Assembly: GCA_025201345.1 (NCBI GenBank)
Contig: JAIXMG010000042.1
Coordinates: 62,001 to 126,000, forward strand
Reading direction: 5' to 3'
DNA: 64,000 nucleotides
Source of the DNA: Thamnidium elegans
Lineage: Eukaryota; Mucoromycota; Mucoromycetes; Mucorales; Mucoraceae
In this document: one piece after another, positions 11,634 through 23,646 of the stretch
Position numbering within the stretch: the first letter of the stretch is position 1
Layout of the letters: each line of letters opens with the position of its first letter
Notes under the pieces: generated by a model
Seen by the model: only the letters and a program-made list of their open reading frames with translations
Told to the model about the DNA's origin: nothing
Databases searched by the model: none
Program-made: the position numbers and the translations under genes

Positions 11634-12803
11634 TTAGTAAATTGCTTTTCCAGGGTAAACAAGTGTATGATCTCGTAAATAAGTACGTGTGATATCACCC
11701 TCTTCTTCTTCATTCCCACTTTGATTTTCATCATCTATTGTACTTTTTGCTAAAAAGACAGGGGATACACCAAGTATGATCTTGGTACTATCAAATTGAC
11801 GATACATTGGTTTGACTTGATTTTTATAAACTGGATCATCTACTTTCAAGTCAATAATTTCAACCAAATCTTCTTGCCCTCGAATAGGTAGACTAAGTTC
11901 GATTGCCATGTCAACTAATTTTTCAATTCTTGAACGAATATCTTCTTCTTTATCATAAATCACCGAAAGCTTCTGGACAATACTATCAATAACCAATTTT
12001 CTCTTTGCATTGTTTATATCTTTTGCTTTTTCATCCTTATAACGATGTATCAAATCATGTGTTGCTTTTGAGATCTTTAAGCGGAAATCATTCATCCAAC
12101 CTTCATGGTTTGTACTAACGAATAGTTTTTGTATTTCTTCAAATGCTTCATTTACTTTTGAATCTAAATGAATTGCAGCTCTATAAATGTGTTTTACAAT
12201 TTCAGTTGTAATCAATTTTTCTACCAAAACGGAAACGAGAGCATAATCAATTCTATCTTTATCTTGATCAAATAAAAATTCAATTTGCGCCTTGTTTTCA
12301 AAGTTATGTTTAATAAAGAATTCAATGAGCTCTTCCCTTGATAAATCCTTTTTAAAACATGACTTGGAGTTTGGTGGAAAATTGGATAATTTACCAGAGA
12401 ATTTACCAAGTTTGGCAATAATGGTTGAAAAATCGTCATCGGTGACTTTAATATTTTTCGATCGATCATAATGTTGTGCTTGGAGTTCTCCAGCTCTTTT
12501 TTTCACTGCCATCATCTCTCTTTCGATGATTTCTTGATGTTTCATCAACTCTTTGTTTTCTTTTCGTGATTTTTCGAGTTTTTTAACTGCTTCTTCCAAC
12601 TTGGTTTTCACTTGTATGGATTTTTTCCTATAGGTGTTTTCTGCTATCGCCCAGTCATCAAGTAGAGATATTTTTCTGTGATGCATATCTATAGGTTTGT
12701 CTTTCACGTTTGTTGTGTTAGACGTACTCGTACCCAATGGTGATGAACCATGAGTTACTTTACTATGCGTCATAAAAGAAGATATGTTTCCTCCGGTGCT
12801 CAT
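11634..12803 (-). CDS. Unrecognised coiled-coil protein
   Basis: Single exon, 389 residues, convergent with the SNT2-like gene 114 bp away. I do not recognise a named family. A Ser/Thr-rich N terminus precedes a strong coiled coil at about residues 50-110, rich in Lys and Glu (AVKKLEKSRKENKELMKHQ). The rest is a charged helical domain with hydrophobic spacing (ELIEFFIKHNF, YALVSVLVEKLI, LVDMAIELSLPI). The acidic C terminus ends in TLVYPGKAIY. Lack of introns is unusual among its neighbours. It could be a scaffold or septation/trafficking protein, but nothing decides this. Confidence 0.7.
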   Translation of the reverse strand: MSTGGNISSFMTHSKVTHGSSPLGTSTSNTTNVKDKPIDMHHRKISLLDDWAIAENTYRKKSIQVKTKLEEAVKKLEKSRKENKELMKHQEIIEREMMAVKKRAGELQAQHYDRSKNIKVTDDDFSTIIAKLGKFSGKLSNFPPNSKSCFKKDLSREELIEFFIKHNFENKAQIEFLFDQDKDRIDYALVSVLVEKLITTEIVKHIYRAAIHLDSKVNEAFEEIQKLFVSTNHEGWMNDFRLKISKATHDLIHRYKDEKAKDINNAKRKLVIDSIVQKLSVIYDKEEDIRSRIEKLVDMAIELSLPIRGQEDLVEIIDLKVDDPVYKNQVKPMYRQFDSTKIILGVSPVFLAKSTIDDENQSGNEEEEGDITRTYLRDHTLVYPGKAIY

Positions 12804-13228
12804 TTTTTTTTTTTTAAATAAAGAGAGAGAAAAAAAAAAGGGGGCGGAAAAAAAAGAGAAGAAAAAAAAAGGGAAACAAATAAACTTGTGTTCAGTTTAT
12901 TTACTTGGCTTAGCAATATAAAAATAAATAAGGTAGTACATGTACATGATAAAAAAAAAAAAAAAGCAGGTCACTTTTGGGGGGAAAAAAGTCTAAAATA
13001 TACACAGAAAGAAGGCTTTGTACTGTTAAAGAAAATAAAAAAAGAGTTTTTAATAGAATATATCAATTATAAAAGTTTCTAATTCTTCAATCTAATGCGA
13101 AAAGCAGTAGGAGCGTTTCATTTTATTATTTTCAATAATAAAATGAATAAAGTCCGTTATATACACACAACAACAACAATAAAGGATGTGTATATACGCT
13201 TAGAAAAAAAAAACGCAGTTTTATCTTT
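12804..13228. other. Intergenic, purine-rich, no gene seen
   Basis: The spacer holds the A/G-rich 5' flank of the coiled-coil gene on the minus strand (pyrimidine-rich when read in its own direction) and the 3' flank of the thiolase gene. The only open frame on the plus strand is Lys-rich and without family features. Confidence 0.6.
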
Positions 13229-14708
13229 TTAAACTCTTTCCAAAATAACAGCAACACCCTAAAAAAAAAAAAAAAAAGTAGTCAATATATCGGATCTATT
13301 TCTTTTTTTTGTGCTGCACTCACCTGTCCACCACCAATACAAGCAGAACCAACAGCATACTTTTCATTTGTACGCTTAAGGGCATGTGACAAATGGGTCA
13401 AAATACGTGCACCGGAAGCGCCAAGAGGATGGCCAATAGCAATAGCACCACCATTGACGTTTGTAATTTCTCTTTCTAAACCAAGTGCCTTTTCACAAGC
13501 CAAGTATTGAGCAGCAAATGCTTCATTTACCTCAACCAAACCCATTTGCTTCAATTCCAAGTTGGCGCGCTTTAAGGCGCCTGTAATAGAAGGAACAGGT
13601 CCAAGACCCATCAAAGTAGGCTCAACTGCAGATGCTTGCCAGCTAACAATACGAGCAAGAGGCGTTAAACCGTACTTGTTGACTGCGTCTTCGCTAGCAA
13701 TAATAAGAGAGGCTGCACCATCGTTAATACCTGATGCGTTGGCGGCAGAAACTACACCATCTTTCTTAAACACAGGCTTTAACTTGCTCAAGTTCTCAAT
13801 TTGCAAACCGAAACGAGGATGTTCATCTTCGGTAACTAACTCAGGACCCTTGCGACCCTTAATTTCAACAGGTGCAATTTCATCTTGGAAAATACCAGCC
13901 TTTGCAGCTATATATACACACAGAAGAAGAAAAAAAAATTAATATGTACCCTCCTCCCCTAAACATGAATTACTATGCTACTTTACACTTTTCATATCTG
14001 TTTTGAGACAAGACGGCATACTCATCACAAGCTTGCTTTGAAATATCATACTTTTCAGCCAAATTTTCAGCAGTTATACCCATAGGGGTAGGCGTAGGGT
14101 ATTGATCGGTCAAGGCACTCCAGAGAGTATCTTGAAGCTTAGGGTCTTGACCCAACTTGAGTCCCCAACGAGAGCTACCGGATAATGTAAAAGGAGCTAA
14201 TGACATATTTTCGGTACCACCAGCTAATACAATTTCACTTTCACCTAACAAAATCTCTTGAGCTGCGTTTACAACACTTTGAAGACCAGATCCACAAAGT
14301 CTGTTGACAGTCAAGGCAGGTACAGTTACGGGTAACCCGGCACGGTGACCTACGTGACGTGAAACATATGCGCCAGAAATATCGGTTTGAAGCACATTAC
14401 CGTAGATGACTGAATCGATGGGAACGTCTTTGGGAAGTTCGGCAATGGCTGCTCTGGAGGCTAAACCACCTAACTCAGCAGCTACACATACAGAGAAAAA
14501 AAAAAAAGGCTTTTAAAAAAAAAGCTTTTTGTTTACTGATAAAAAAAAAATTATTTTACCCGTAAGGTTTTTGAACTTTCCACCAAAGGCACCGAAAGGA
14601 GTTCTGCGTTATAGCGGATTTTAATGACTGTGTTTCACATTATCCCCCTTTTTTTTTTGTATACGCTTACCTCTTGGCTGAAACAATAAATACTTGACGT
14701 AAGGCCAT
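13229..14708 (-). CDS. ERG10: Acetyl-CoA C-acetyltransferase (thiolase)
   Basis: Exons in transcript order are 14708-14671, 14603-14560, 14481-13987, 13907-13324 and 13258-13229, giving 396 residues, normal for type II thiolases. The nucleophilic Cys is in NRLCGSGLQS, the His site in NEAFAAQYLA, the second His in GGAIAIGHPLGASGARI and the second catalytic Cys in CIGGGQG. It condenses two acetyl-CoA to acetoacetyl-CoA, the first step towards mevalonate and sterols. The C terminus is ILERV, so there is no peroxisomal PTS1, and the N terminus (MALRQVFIVSAKR) lacks an obvious presequence; a cytosolic enzyme is likely. The last exon is only 30 nt. Confidence 0.92.
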
Positions 14709-15589
14709 TTTTTTTTTTTCTATTATACTCTTATAAAAAAAAAAGTGGAGATGAAAGAAAAAGAAAAAGGGGGAATGCGTAAGGCGGTTATTTAAATGAT
14801 TAGTACTTGTGTGTGAAATTTTCATGTGAAATCCTGTCATGCTACTTTAATACATTTAAGCGGACTCTATCGTGAACACTATACACTTCAAAACACTACG
14901 TACACTACATCCGTTTAATAATAGCAGAACCTGATCGTCAACGTGATTTAGCTATCAAAAAAAAAAAAAAAAAAAAAAAGACTATACATTTAATAGAAAC
15001 TTTATTTTGGTTTTAGCATGATTAGTCAATATATATATATATTTTTTTTTTTTTTTTGGACAATTAGGTTACAAAGTTCTTTATATTACTCGTTAATGGA
15101 TAACTTAATTAGGCGTAAAAAAATTACTGTAAATGTATGAGATGAAAGTGTCTTTAAGGGGTCGTAAACCGCAAGCTTCTAAAAAAAACAAAGGGAATCA
15201 ACTTACTGGTTTAGCTCATGAATTTTTTTTAAAAAGGTTGCATCTGATAATATCTAATGATAGTTTAAATGATTCTAAGGAAGACCAAAAATAACTTTCT
15301 TTTATAAGAAGCAATCAGTGGTTATAGTACGGAGAATAACTGTTAATACAATGTACATCATACTTTATATACATATATAAATATTGTATAAATCAGCATC
15401 AAAAATATATATATATATATATAATATGCAGTTGTATCAATCTTTAAGCAGTGGTACTATTGAAAAAAAAAATCAAAAAATCAAAAAATCAGATATTTTA
15501 TTTAAATGATCTCAAAAGAGGTTTACAGAAAAAAGATAATATGAATTATATGGTACAGTGTTTGTTTGTTTGTTTGTTTGTCCTTAGAC
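14709..15589. other. Intergenic with one weak small ORF
   Basis: AT-rich spacer. The only candidate is an ATG ORF at 15133-15294 (+, 53 codons) with a basic start (MYEMKVSLRGRKPQ) and no family match I know. It has no clear promoter or splice context, so I do not call it a gene. The end of the stretch carries a short GTTT repeat near 15560. Confidence 0.4.
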
Positions 15590-16207
15590 TTAAAACAGTC
15601 TTGCCTTTACTTTAGCTTTGTACTTTTCAGCAGCAGACAAGTAAGGTATATTTAAAGATAGTCCAGCAATAGGAATTAATTCATCGTCACCGTCTTCATT
15701 ATAATCACTTAAGAGGGAATGTGATTTGATCAATTGAAGACCGATAGGCATGTTGTCATCTTGGTCTTCTTCAGAACTTGAGATAGAGGGAGCTGGTTGC
15801 CAAGTAGATGAACGTTTACTGTTTCTCCAGGAAGGTCTAGAAAAGTTAGGGGAGAGTGGAGGTGGAGATAAGGGTGGCGAGGTGCTGTAGGATGATGAAT
15901 GTGTATAGAATGGTTGATCTGATGGTATAGGTGAATCAGGACAACTAGGTGTATTTAAATAATAATGATGATGGTGATGATGAACCTGTTGAGGTTTGAT
16001 AGTTAAACGAGGCATAGAAGAATTGACACTGTTACGAACTGGAGACTTGGATAGACAAGGAGTAGAATGCGAGTGTTGACTTATATGTGGCATATAAGGA
16101 TCATTGTATCTTGAAACAGATGTAATGATAGGTGTAATCGTTTTCTTACCGCGTATCATATTAATTATAGGGAATGTTTTTTTTGTTTGAGTGGTAGATC
16201 CAGTCAT
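15590..16207 (-). CDS. Unrecognised Ser/Pro-rich protein
   Basis: Single exon, 205 residues. It is low-complexity in the middle: a six-His run at about residue 76, then Ser/Pro stretches (SPPLSPPPLSPNFSRP). The C-terminal 60 residues are more ordered and acidic, with MPIGLQLIKSHSLLSDY and a final helical segment AAEKYKAKVKARLF, which may be the conserved part. No signal peptide or membrane segment is seen. The start at 16207 follows a T-run and is preceded by no in-frame ATG. It may be a disordered regulatory or phospho-protein, but no function can be assigned. Confidence 0.6.
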   Translation of the reverse strand: MTGSTTQTKKTFPIINMIRGKKTITPIITSVSRYNDPYMPHISQHSHSTPCLSKSPVRNSVNSSMPRLTIKPQQVHHHHHHYYLNTPSCPDSPIPSDQPFYTHSSSYSTSPPLSPPPLSPNFSRPSWRNSKRSSTWQPAPSISSSEEDQDDNMPIGLQLIKSHSLLSDYNEDGDDELIPIAGLSLNIPYLSAAEKYKAKVKARLF

Positions 16208-16253
16208 TTTTTTTTTTTTTGTTTAGAAAGTAAAAAAGAAGAGATAATATTTG

Positions 16254-16288
<35 letters not shown>

Positions 16289-17032
16289 TGCCTTTATATA
16301 TAATAAAATAAAACCCAAGGATTTCCCGGTTTTATTTTTCACGGTGCCCATCTTGGTACGCTAATTGGCTTGGCAAATAAGTTCCCTTCCCGTATCAGAA
16401 CGGCGCGGCCTATATAATACTATGCATTCATGTCATATAGTTAGTAAATAACGCGTATTTTATCAATGACTAATTCTGATTTATAATAATAATAAAAACG
16501 AATGTTTAATTTTTCATAAAGTATTGATCTCTTAATTGTATAAACAGATCAACAATTATGTTTTTACTCTGCTCACGTGAGTACTAAGCTTTTTATGGGC
16601 TCGGCAATATTCTTTCTGATGGATATATATATATATATATATATATTTAGAATATGTATACGCATATGACGCGTGCATGCATATGCACATTTTGTTGTAT
16701 AATACATCATGACACATCAAAAGCTAAAATAATATGAAATTATGTAATTACGTTTTTTTTTTTTTTTTTTGAGATTCAGAAACAAATAAAACTCGGTAAT
16801 AATTCAACCGTTTCGCGTGTAACAAAGGGAAATGTACATGATGGACTCTTTTTTTCATATAAACGTATAAAAAGTATATCAAGTTTAACGTGTGTTGTCA
16901 ATAATAATTGGGTTATATGACACGAGATTTTTTTTTTTTTTTTTTTTATTTAGTTGAAAAATTTATTGCTCCTTGATTTTTCTTTTTTACTCTTTCTTTT
17001 TATTATTATTATTATTATTATTATTTCGCAAG
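16208..17032. other. Intergenic between divergent genes
   Basis: 825 nt separate the minus-strand Ser/Pro-rich gene from CEP104. It contains poly-A, poly-T and TA dinucleotide runs (TA near 16625-16646) and an ATT repeat just before the CEP104 start. No ORF or RNA gene is supported. Confidence 0.6.
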
Positions 17033-20000
17033 ATGGAATCTATTCCTTTCGAGATTGCACATTGCTCTTCAAGTGAACCAGATTATGCACCAGAACAGTT
17101 AATTGAATCAAGTCCAGGAAATAACCAAGATCCTTTTCAAAACGTCAGTCATAGAGGCTGGCAAACAAAAAGGTACACAATTTTTTTTTTTTTATATTTA
17201 TTTGGCGACACATTCGTCCCCCCTCCCCCGGGGGGACATTATATGTACTTATCAATAACAACAAAAAACTCGTAGGTTTCCAGAATACCCACAAGATTTA
17301 ATTTTACGATTCAAGTCTGGTTTATGTAGTATATCTAAAGTTCAAATTCTGTCACATCACTATAAAATAGCATCTCAAATTGAATTGTTTATTGGTATCA
17401 CAAAGGAACAAGAACAAGATTCAATGTACATTCAGTTTACTAGATTAGGGTATGCCCTTATATATATATATATAAGTGTTACCTTGACTTAACATTCTTT
17501 TATAGTTTCGTAAGCCTCAATAACAACAATAGGTTTCAAGATCGGGAACTCAAGTCGATCAAAATACAAGCGGATTGTGAATATATTCGACTTGTGATTA
17601 AAGGATGTCATGAAAATAGGCTTAATGTTCATAAGCAGGTAAAAAAATAAGGAACTTTTTTTTGGGGTAAAAAAAATAAAATAATATTCATAATATATAT
17701 TAGGTTGGTTTATTGGCATTAAATATCTTGGGGCATGCAGTTTCCCTGCACGATAATTCACTTGTATCGGCTGATCAATATCGCCACCAAAGTATTTCAA
17801 ATGAGGTAAATAAGAGGCGAAAAAAAAAAAAGGGATTACCTTTTATGTTGATTCCCCTTTTTTTTTGTAGATTCAACAAAGATCGACCATACATAATACA
17901 AATTCTGATTTTAATTTGGAGCAGTGGATTCAAGTAATTCAAAATGCTGAAGAAGAATCAGCTCAAGGTAGAATTTTGCATGTACTTTTTTTTTTTTTAT
18001 ACATATATGCGTGTATATTAAGCTTTTTTTTTTTGTAATATAGATGAAGATTTTAAGGAGGCCAAGATTTATAAGGAGTTGGGCGATAGATTAACGGGGC
18101 TTTGGAGATTCCTTATCAATTTAGAGACCGATAAACAACAAGCGGTCGAGTCCAAAAATTACGATGAAGCAGATAAAATCAAGGTAAAAAAAAAAAAAAA
18201 AAAAAGATTATACACAAACAAATATAGTATACACAACAATAATAAACCCCCTCCTCGGGAGGGCCCTTTTTCTTTTGTAAAATATAGGCTGATATGATTC
18301 AGGTTAGACAAACTGCTGAATCTCTTTTAAAGCATTCAGGTATTCAAATCACAAGAGATGGTGATATTTTGCCTTTTGATACTACTGTTAGTTCTTCGCT
18401 TTATAATAGTGAAGATGATGATGATGACGAACTTGCAGAGGTTATTATTGTTATTATCATTAAATTTGTGTTACTTATTTTTTTTTTTAGAATGCAATTC
18501 CCGATATACAATCTGTTAATGTAACATCGCCAGAATCAAAACTAAACCAGCCTGCCACTCACCCGGAACAGCTACTCGATGAAGCCATTGCCAACTGGAC
18601 AAGCTTTGATGCATTATGTATCGATGATAAAAAAGACGAAGGCAGCCCGTCATTATTATCCGCCAGAATCCCCATCCCATCCACTGAAAAGAAAGTAGAA
18701 CCTGTTATAGTGAAAGAAATGATAGATCCTGAAACGATACCTGAACCTTTGACTGAAGACGATATTGAATCTTGCGAACTTTCCATTGAACAGTTTGGAC
18801 AGGATATCGTAGCTTGTATTATGAGCGTCAAGGTCAAGTGCAGACAAAGCGGCTTAAATCAATTGTCTCAATTGATCGAACAAAAAGAAGATCAGGATTT
18901 AGAGTTTATTCAGGCTTCGCTCTTAATGATTGGCGAAGCTGTGACTGATTCAAGAGAATCTATCTTTAATCAAGCAATTCAATTATGGAAGGAATTACAT
19001 GGTTTGTACAGAAAATTTTAGCAAGTATATGCGCGTAAAAAAAAAAAAAAAAAAACTAACACAGTAAAGTAGACAAACAATTAGAGTCCTGTAACAGTAA
19101 AATTCTGGGATGGATTCAAAAATTCTTTACTCGTGTATTGATGAGAACCAGCGACAATAATCCTGGTATCAAGACGACGGCTACCAAGACGGTATTAGAC
19201 CTGATTGAATTATACCCTACCGTCCTCCCGCTTTGTTTAAAGGAACGTATGATTCGAAACATGAAGGACGCCAAAGCACGTATCGAACTCGTGTTGATCG
19301 TTACTAAAAAAGTACTGATCCCTCAATGGAAAACAGATGCAAACTTTCATCGTAAAGACATGATGACATTTATTGTTTCCTATTTAAAAAATCATCCTCA
19401 TGCGGATGTACGTAAATCTAGTTGGGATCTTTTGGTGATTGTGTCACAACATCAGCAACAAGGCACTGATTTTAAAACAATCTGTACGTTTTTGGAAAAT
19501 GATACCATCAAGTTGTTGAATCAAGAGATTAAAAAATCAGAAAAGAAAAAACTGATCAAAGCTTCTACTTCAACTACCGTAAACGAGTTGCGAGCTTTGG
19601 CTGTTAAATCAAATGGTACCAAAAAGAACACAAAGACACAAGCACGGACCGAAGAAAAGAAAACAACTGCAAAGAAAAAGGTTGCAAAGATAATCGAAGA
19701 AGAGGAAGAAGAAGAAAAGACAAACGTTTGTATATTTTGTGACGAAGAAGACGATACATTTAACGAAGACACACTTATCTCTCATTATTACAACGACTGT
19801 CCTGTATTAACTAATTGTCCCATGTGTCAAATCATTTTGGAAGTATCGACTTTAAAAGACCATTTAAAGACTGACTGTGAACGTAAACATTTGGTTAAAC
19901 GGTGTACTCATTGTAGAGAATATGTCCCTGTCGAACAATGGTTACAACATACATTAAAAAAGACTTGCGCAGGTTAGTTTTTTTTTTTTTTTTTTTTTTT

Positions 20001-20172
20001 ATAGGAAAATTTTCATGAAATTTAATATCGTTTATTTATTATAGCTACAGCATCTAATCAATCTCGTTGTCCTTTTTGTCAAAAAGAAATGAGTAAATCA
20101 ACTGAAACTGATTGGAAAGCTCATCTTCTCACTAAATGTACTAAAAACCCACGCATGCCACAAAAAAAATAA
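17033..20172 (+). CDS. CEP104: CEP104-like ciliary/microtubule-tip protein
   Basis: Ten exons (17033-17172, 17276-17449, 17506-17638, 17704-17805, 17871-17967, 18044-18183, 18288-18440, 18491-19001, 19070-19972, 20045-20172) give 826 residues. The N-terminal jelly-roll domain is recognisable from RFPEYPQDLILRFKSGLC, KVQILSHHYKIASQIELFIG, LGFVSLNNN and VGLLALNILG, the CEP104 pattern. A helical/coiled region (KNYDEADKIK, ADMIQVRQTAE) follows, then a TOG-like helical repeat domain (about 320-560), a Lys-rich linker, and Cys/His zinc fingers (CIFCDEE, NCPMCQ, CTHCRE, CPFC). In animals and algae CEP104/FAP256 sits at ciliary and microtubule plus-end tips and its TOG domain binds tubulin. Confidence 0.85.
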
Positions 20173-20228
20173 TCTAGAAAATATTTCGTTTTATTATTAT
20201 ACCAGAAAAAAAAAATGATTCCCTTTTT

Positions 20229-21307
20229 CTATATCATCACTGTTGGCTTGTCCATCACTAAATTATTCCTCTATTATATAAAAACCATTTAATTTTTTTT
20301 TTAAAAAAAATTGTATACGCATTTTTTTTTTTTTTAAAAAAAAAAAGAACTTACTGGAGATCGATTCGATTTATTCTTTGATCTAGCTCTTGCCAACTCA
20401 ACAATCTGAGCATCAATTCTACTCTGTAAACAGGAACTAAAATCATAATAACCTCCTGTTAAATCGGAAGTTGTCATTTCGATCAAGCCCTGTTTTAATA
20501 AAGTAGGAGCACATTCATCGCTTTTATTTGTAAACAGCTTGGGTGGGCTACTGTGTTCCATCAACTGGACAGAGGAAGCTTTGGTCATCTGTAGTAAATG
20601 ACGCTCCTTTTCACTGAACTGAATACTGTCATCCGAGTTTTTTAGGGAAGGTATCATCATAGACGACGATACTTCTAGTGTGTTTTCTAATTCCGTACTG
20701 TTTAATAACGAGCGTCGAGATTTCATTTGCTGATCGCTGGCGCTGTTGCCTATCAGGGGTGCTACTTTTGGACTGTAGTAGCCTGACGAGGTATGAAGAG
20801 GAAGTTTTTGAAGTGCGTCCGTGATTTGTGCCATGGTTACCAGAAAGTCTTTATCGCTCACTGTACTGTTTGATTTAATGATACTTGCATTATCTCCAAA
20901 CTAGGTCGAGAAATTTATTACTTTGTTAGGTATAATCTAGGCACAAGGTTTTTTTTTTTTTTTTTTTACCTCTTCCATTAAAGGGCTTCCATTTCCTTTT
21001 TTTTAAAAAAAAAAAAGGGGGGGAGGGGGGTATTAGTATAAGGAAGTTTTTATTTCCTCTTTCTCTTTTTCGTATATTAAATAATACTACTTACCAACAT
21101 GATACGTATGCTAAATAACCGTAGAAAATATGAATACAAAAAAAAAAAATCCCAAAATAAATAAAAAAAAATACTTGCTCTAAAATCAGTAGGTATACCA
21201 ATCTTTGTCTTGTCAATTTTAACAGTATGACGACGGAGCGATTTATAGCTCTTTTTATGGTTGTTTGAAATATCAGCACAACTCACTTTGGATATACTAC
21301 TTCCCAT
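20229..21307 (-). CDS. CRIB-domain Cdc42/Rac effector
   Basis: Exons in transcript order are 21307-21179, 21110-21095, 20995-20970, 20900-20355 and 20270-20229, giving 252 residues. The CRIB motif spans three exons: IGIPTDFR, then HTYHVG, then NGSPLMEE, fitting the I-S-x-P-x-x-F-x-H-x-x-H-V consensus. MGSS at the start could be N-myristoylated (inference). The remainder is Ser-rich and disordered (KSRRSLLNSTE), with no kinase domain, so this is a small adaptor rather than a PAK. The first intron must use a GC donor (gcaagt after 21179) to keep the CRIB in frame. The last 42-nt exon is the least certain; without it the ORF would run to about 20334. It is convergent with CEP104, 56 bp apart. 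Confidence 0.7.
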
Positions 21308-21403
21308 AAATAAAAATAAATAAAAAAGAAAAGGGGTAAAAAAAAAGAAAAAAAAAAAAAGGAAAAATAAAAACTATTTCTCGGAAATTTATTTTATTAC
21401 AGT

Positions 21404-22346
21404 TTACTCTGACTTTTTATCTTCAGTCTTCAAGTCTTCCATTGCTCTTTTAGCCCATTTATTACTATAAGAACCGTATACCAAACCTGAAGTGGACAAG
21501 ATGACGCTCCAAGCTTGGGCCTCCTCTTGTTTCAACAAGGGCAAGTTTAAATACTCGACAAGTGCTGGAGTAGTAGCACCAATATAAAATAAAGTTGTGA
21601 TAAGAGAAACTTTCATATTGATAGATGCTACATGTAAGAGTCTAGGTGTAGAAAAAGACCAATTGGGTTGATTTAAACGAAAGGCATCTACAGCGGGGAG
21701 AAGGGAGGAGAAAATGCATGTGAGTAAGAGAGAATTAAATAAGCTCTCTTTTTTTTTTTACCGATCCATAAACCGCCGCCACATCCGGCTAATGTACCAC
21801 ACAGTACCTTTGCAACAAATTTAGTAGGTCCGAGATTAGGATTTGAATTTACACCTTCAATTCCAACTTGCACCATAGCTAAAGTACGCAAGATACTATC
21901 GGATACTGTAAAGATGTGTTCAACAATGGGTATATTTATAAGAAAATCAACCACCTGATAGACGTATGGATGAGAGAACATGGCCATATAGGTCGTACTA
22001 AAATGATTGTTATGATTACGAAAAAAAAAAAATATACTTTTTCTTTCTCATTTTACCAGTGAATTGCCCAAAATTGATTACTTTTCAAGATACCAAAAGG
22101 CTCGCCTCTTAATACAGAAACTGTACATCCACCACCGGTTGCCATAACAAGTGTAGCTAATAAACCTTGATACCAACCTACTTGACTGTGTGATACGCCT
22201 AACGCGGATCGGTACGAGTAATTGATTAATAATGCAAAGAATACATTGAGTATAGGCAACGAATAGTTTGTAAATGGTATGTCTACGCTCAAGTTAGCTA
22301 AACCAAATACGAGATCAACCACTTGATCATTTAATGTGATAGACAT
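21404..22346 (-). CDS. TRIC-type intracellular cation channel-like protein
   Basis: Exons in transcript order are 22346-22057, 21997-21762 and 21687-21404, giving 269 residues. Several hydrophobic helices with Gly-rich turns are present: VMATGGGCTVSVLRGEPFG, then NLGPTKFVAKVLCGTLAGCGGGLWIG, which resembles the paired Gly-rich helix repeats of TRIC channels (K-permeable channels of the ER that balance Ca release). The C terminus is charged (KWAKRAMEDLKTEDKKSE), possibly an ER-type lysine tail. Homology is read by eye, so another multi-pass family remains possible. Divergent with the next gene across 223 bp. Confidence 0.6.
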
Positions 22347-22569
22347 TATATACTCGTTTTAAAAAGTTATAAAAGATAGATAAAAGAGATCAAAAATAAA
22401 AAAAAGGGTCGCATTTTAATCTTTTTTAAAAAAAAAACACATCTTTTTCTGCTGTTATCCAATCAGGTACCCTTGTGTAATCTTTTAAAGTAATGTGGGA
22501 AATATATATAGCCTGTATTTTTTTTTTTGGTACGCGCATCCCTTTACACCTTTTTCATTCTTTTATATT
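22347..22569. promoter_or_regulatory. Divergent promoter, TRIC-like / ornithine cyclodeaminase-like
   Basis: 223 nt between two diverging start codons. It contains an A-run, a T-run and a pyrimidine-rich leader before the plus-strand ATG. No specific operator could be recognised. Confidence 0.5.
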
Positions 22570-23646
22570 ATGTCTAACATTCTTATCTTATCACAAACAG
22601 ATATTGATAAGGCCTTATCGCAAGGCGATGCCAAAGTAGCCAACCAAGTGATTGACTTGATGCAAACGACCTTTGAAAAGTTCACGCAAGGCCAAACGAA
22701 TGAGCAATTCGCTTTAGCTGCTCAATCGCCTCAACGTATTAGTGTCTCTACCGATTCCCACAAGGTATTGTTTATGCCCTCTCGTTTAGATACAACTACT
22801 TCTATCAAGATTGTCAGTGTGCCTACTAAAGAAGGTGTAAGCGGTTTACCCGCTACTATTTTGGTATTGGATGAAAATACCGGGTCTGTCCAAGCTGTCA
22901 TGAATGCAGGTGCTTTGACTGCCGTTCGAACTGCCGCAGGTAATAAACACACTACAGAAAAAAAAAAAAAAAAAAAAAAGTATGACGTTTTTTGTTAATT
23001 TATGTAAAAAATAGGTTCTGGTTTGGCTACACGTCTTTATGCTCATGCCGAATCCAAGAACCTTGTTGTCTTTGGAGCAGGAGCACAAGGTAGATCTCAT
23101 GTGGATATGATGATTGCAGTTCGACCTAGTTTAGAACGTATTGCGATTTGGAACCGGGGTCAAAAACGTAAACTTGAGTTGATTCAAGAACTTCAAGAGG
23201 CTTACCCTACACGTACTTTTGTTTCTGCTAATGAAGAATTAGAGACTGAAGTTCAAAAGGCAGACATTATATGTACTTGTACTAATGCTACCGAACCTGT
23301 CTTGTTTGGAAAATGGTTAAAGGATGGTGTACATTTAAACTGTGTGGGTTCTTATAGAATGGATATGCATGAGGTCGATACGGAGACCGTGAAGAGAGCG
23401 GAGGTGATCGTGGTGGATTCCGTAGAGGCTTGTGCTCATGAGGCTGGTGAACTGGTAAAGTCTTCAAAGTCTCAAGATTGGTTAGAGATGGGTAATATCT
23501 TTTTGAATAAGCTTGATACCAAACAAGATGTTAGCAAGATTACGCTCTTTAAGAGTGTTGGTATTAGCGTACAGGATAGTGCTATCGCTGGTTTAATGGT
23601 TACTCGTGCAAAGGAAGAAGGTCTCGGAAACATTGTACCATTTTAA
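22570..23646 (+). CDS. Ornithine cyclodeaminase / mu-crystallin family protein
   Basis: Two exons, 22570-22939 and 23015-23646, give 333 residues. The Rossmann nucleotide site is VVFGAGAQGRSHVDMM (about residue 135) and the fold continues with IWNRGQ and ADIICTCTNATEPV. The N-terminal half has the family's substrate part, including KIVSVPTKEG and GSVQAVMNAGALTAVRTAA. Members include ornithine cyclodeaminase, ketimine reductase and alanine dehydrogenase; which reaction applies cannot be decided here. The intron splits exactly at the Ala-Ala-Gly turn. The ATG at 22570 is preferred because upstream codons only encode leader-like sequence. Confidence 0.88.

Noticed and set aside
15133..15294. 53-codon basic ORF
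   Set aside because: No family match, no splice or promoter context; open frames of this size occur by chance in 880 nt.
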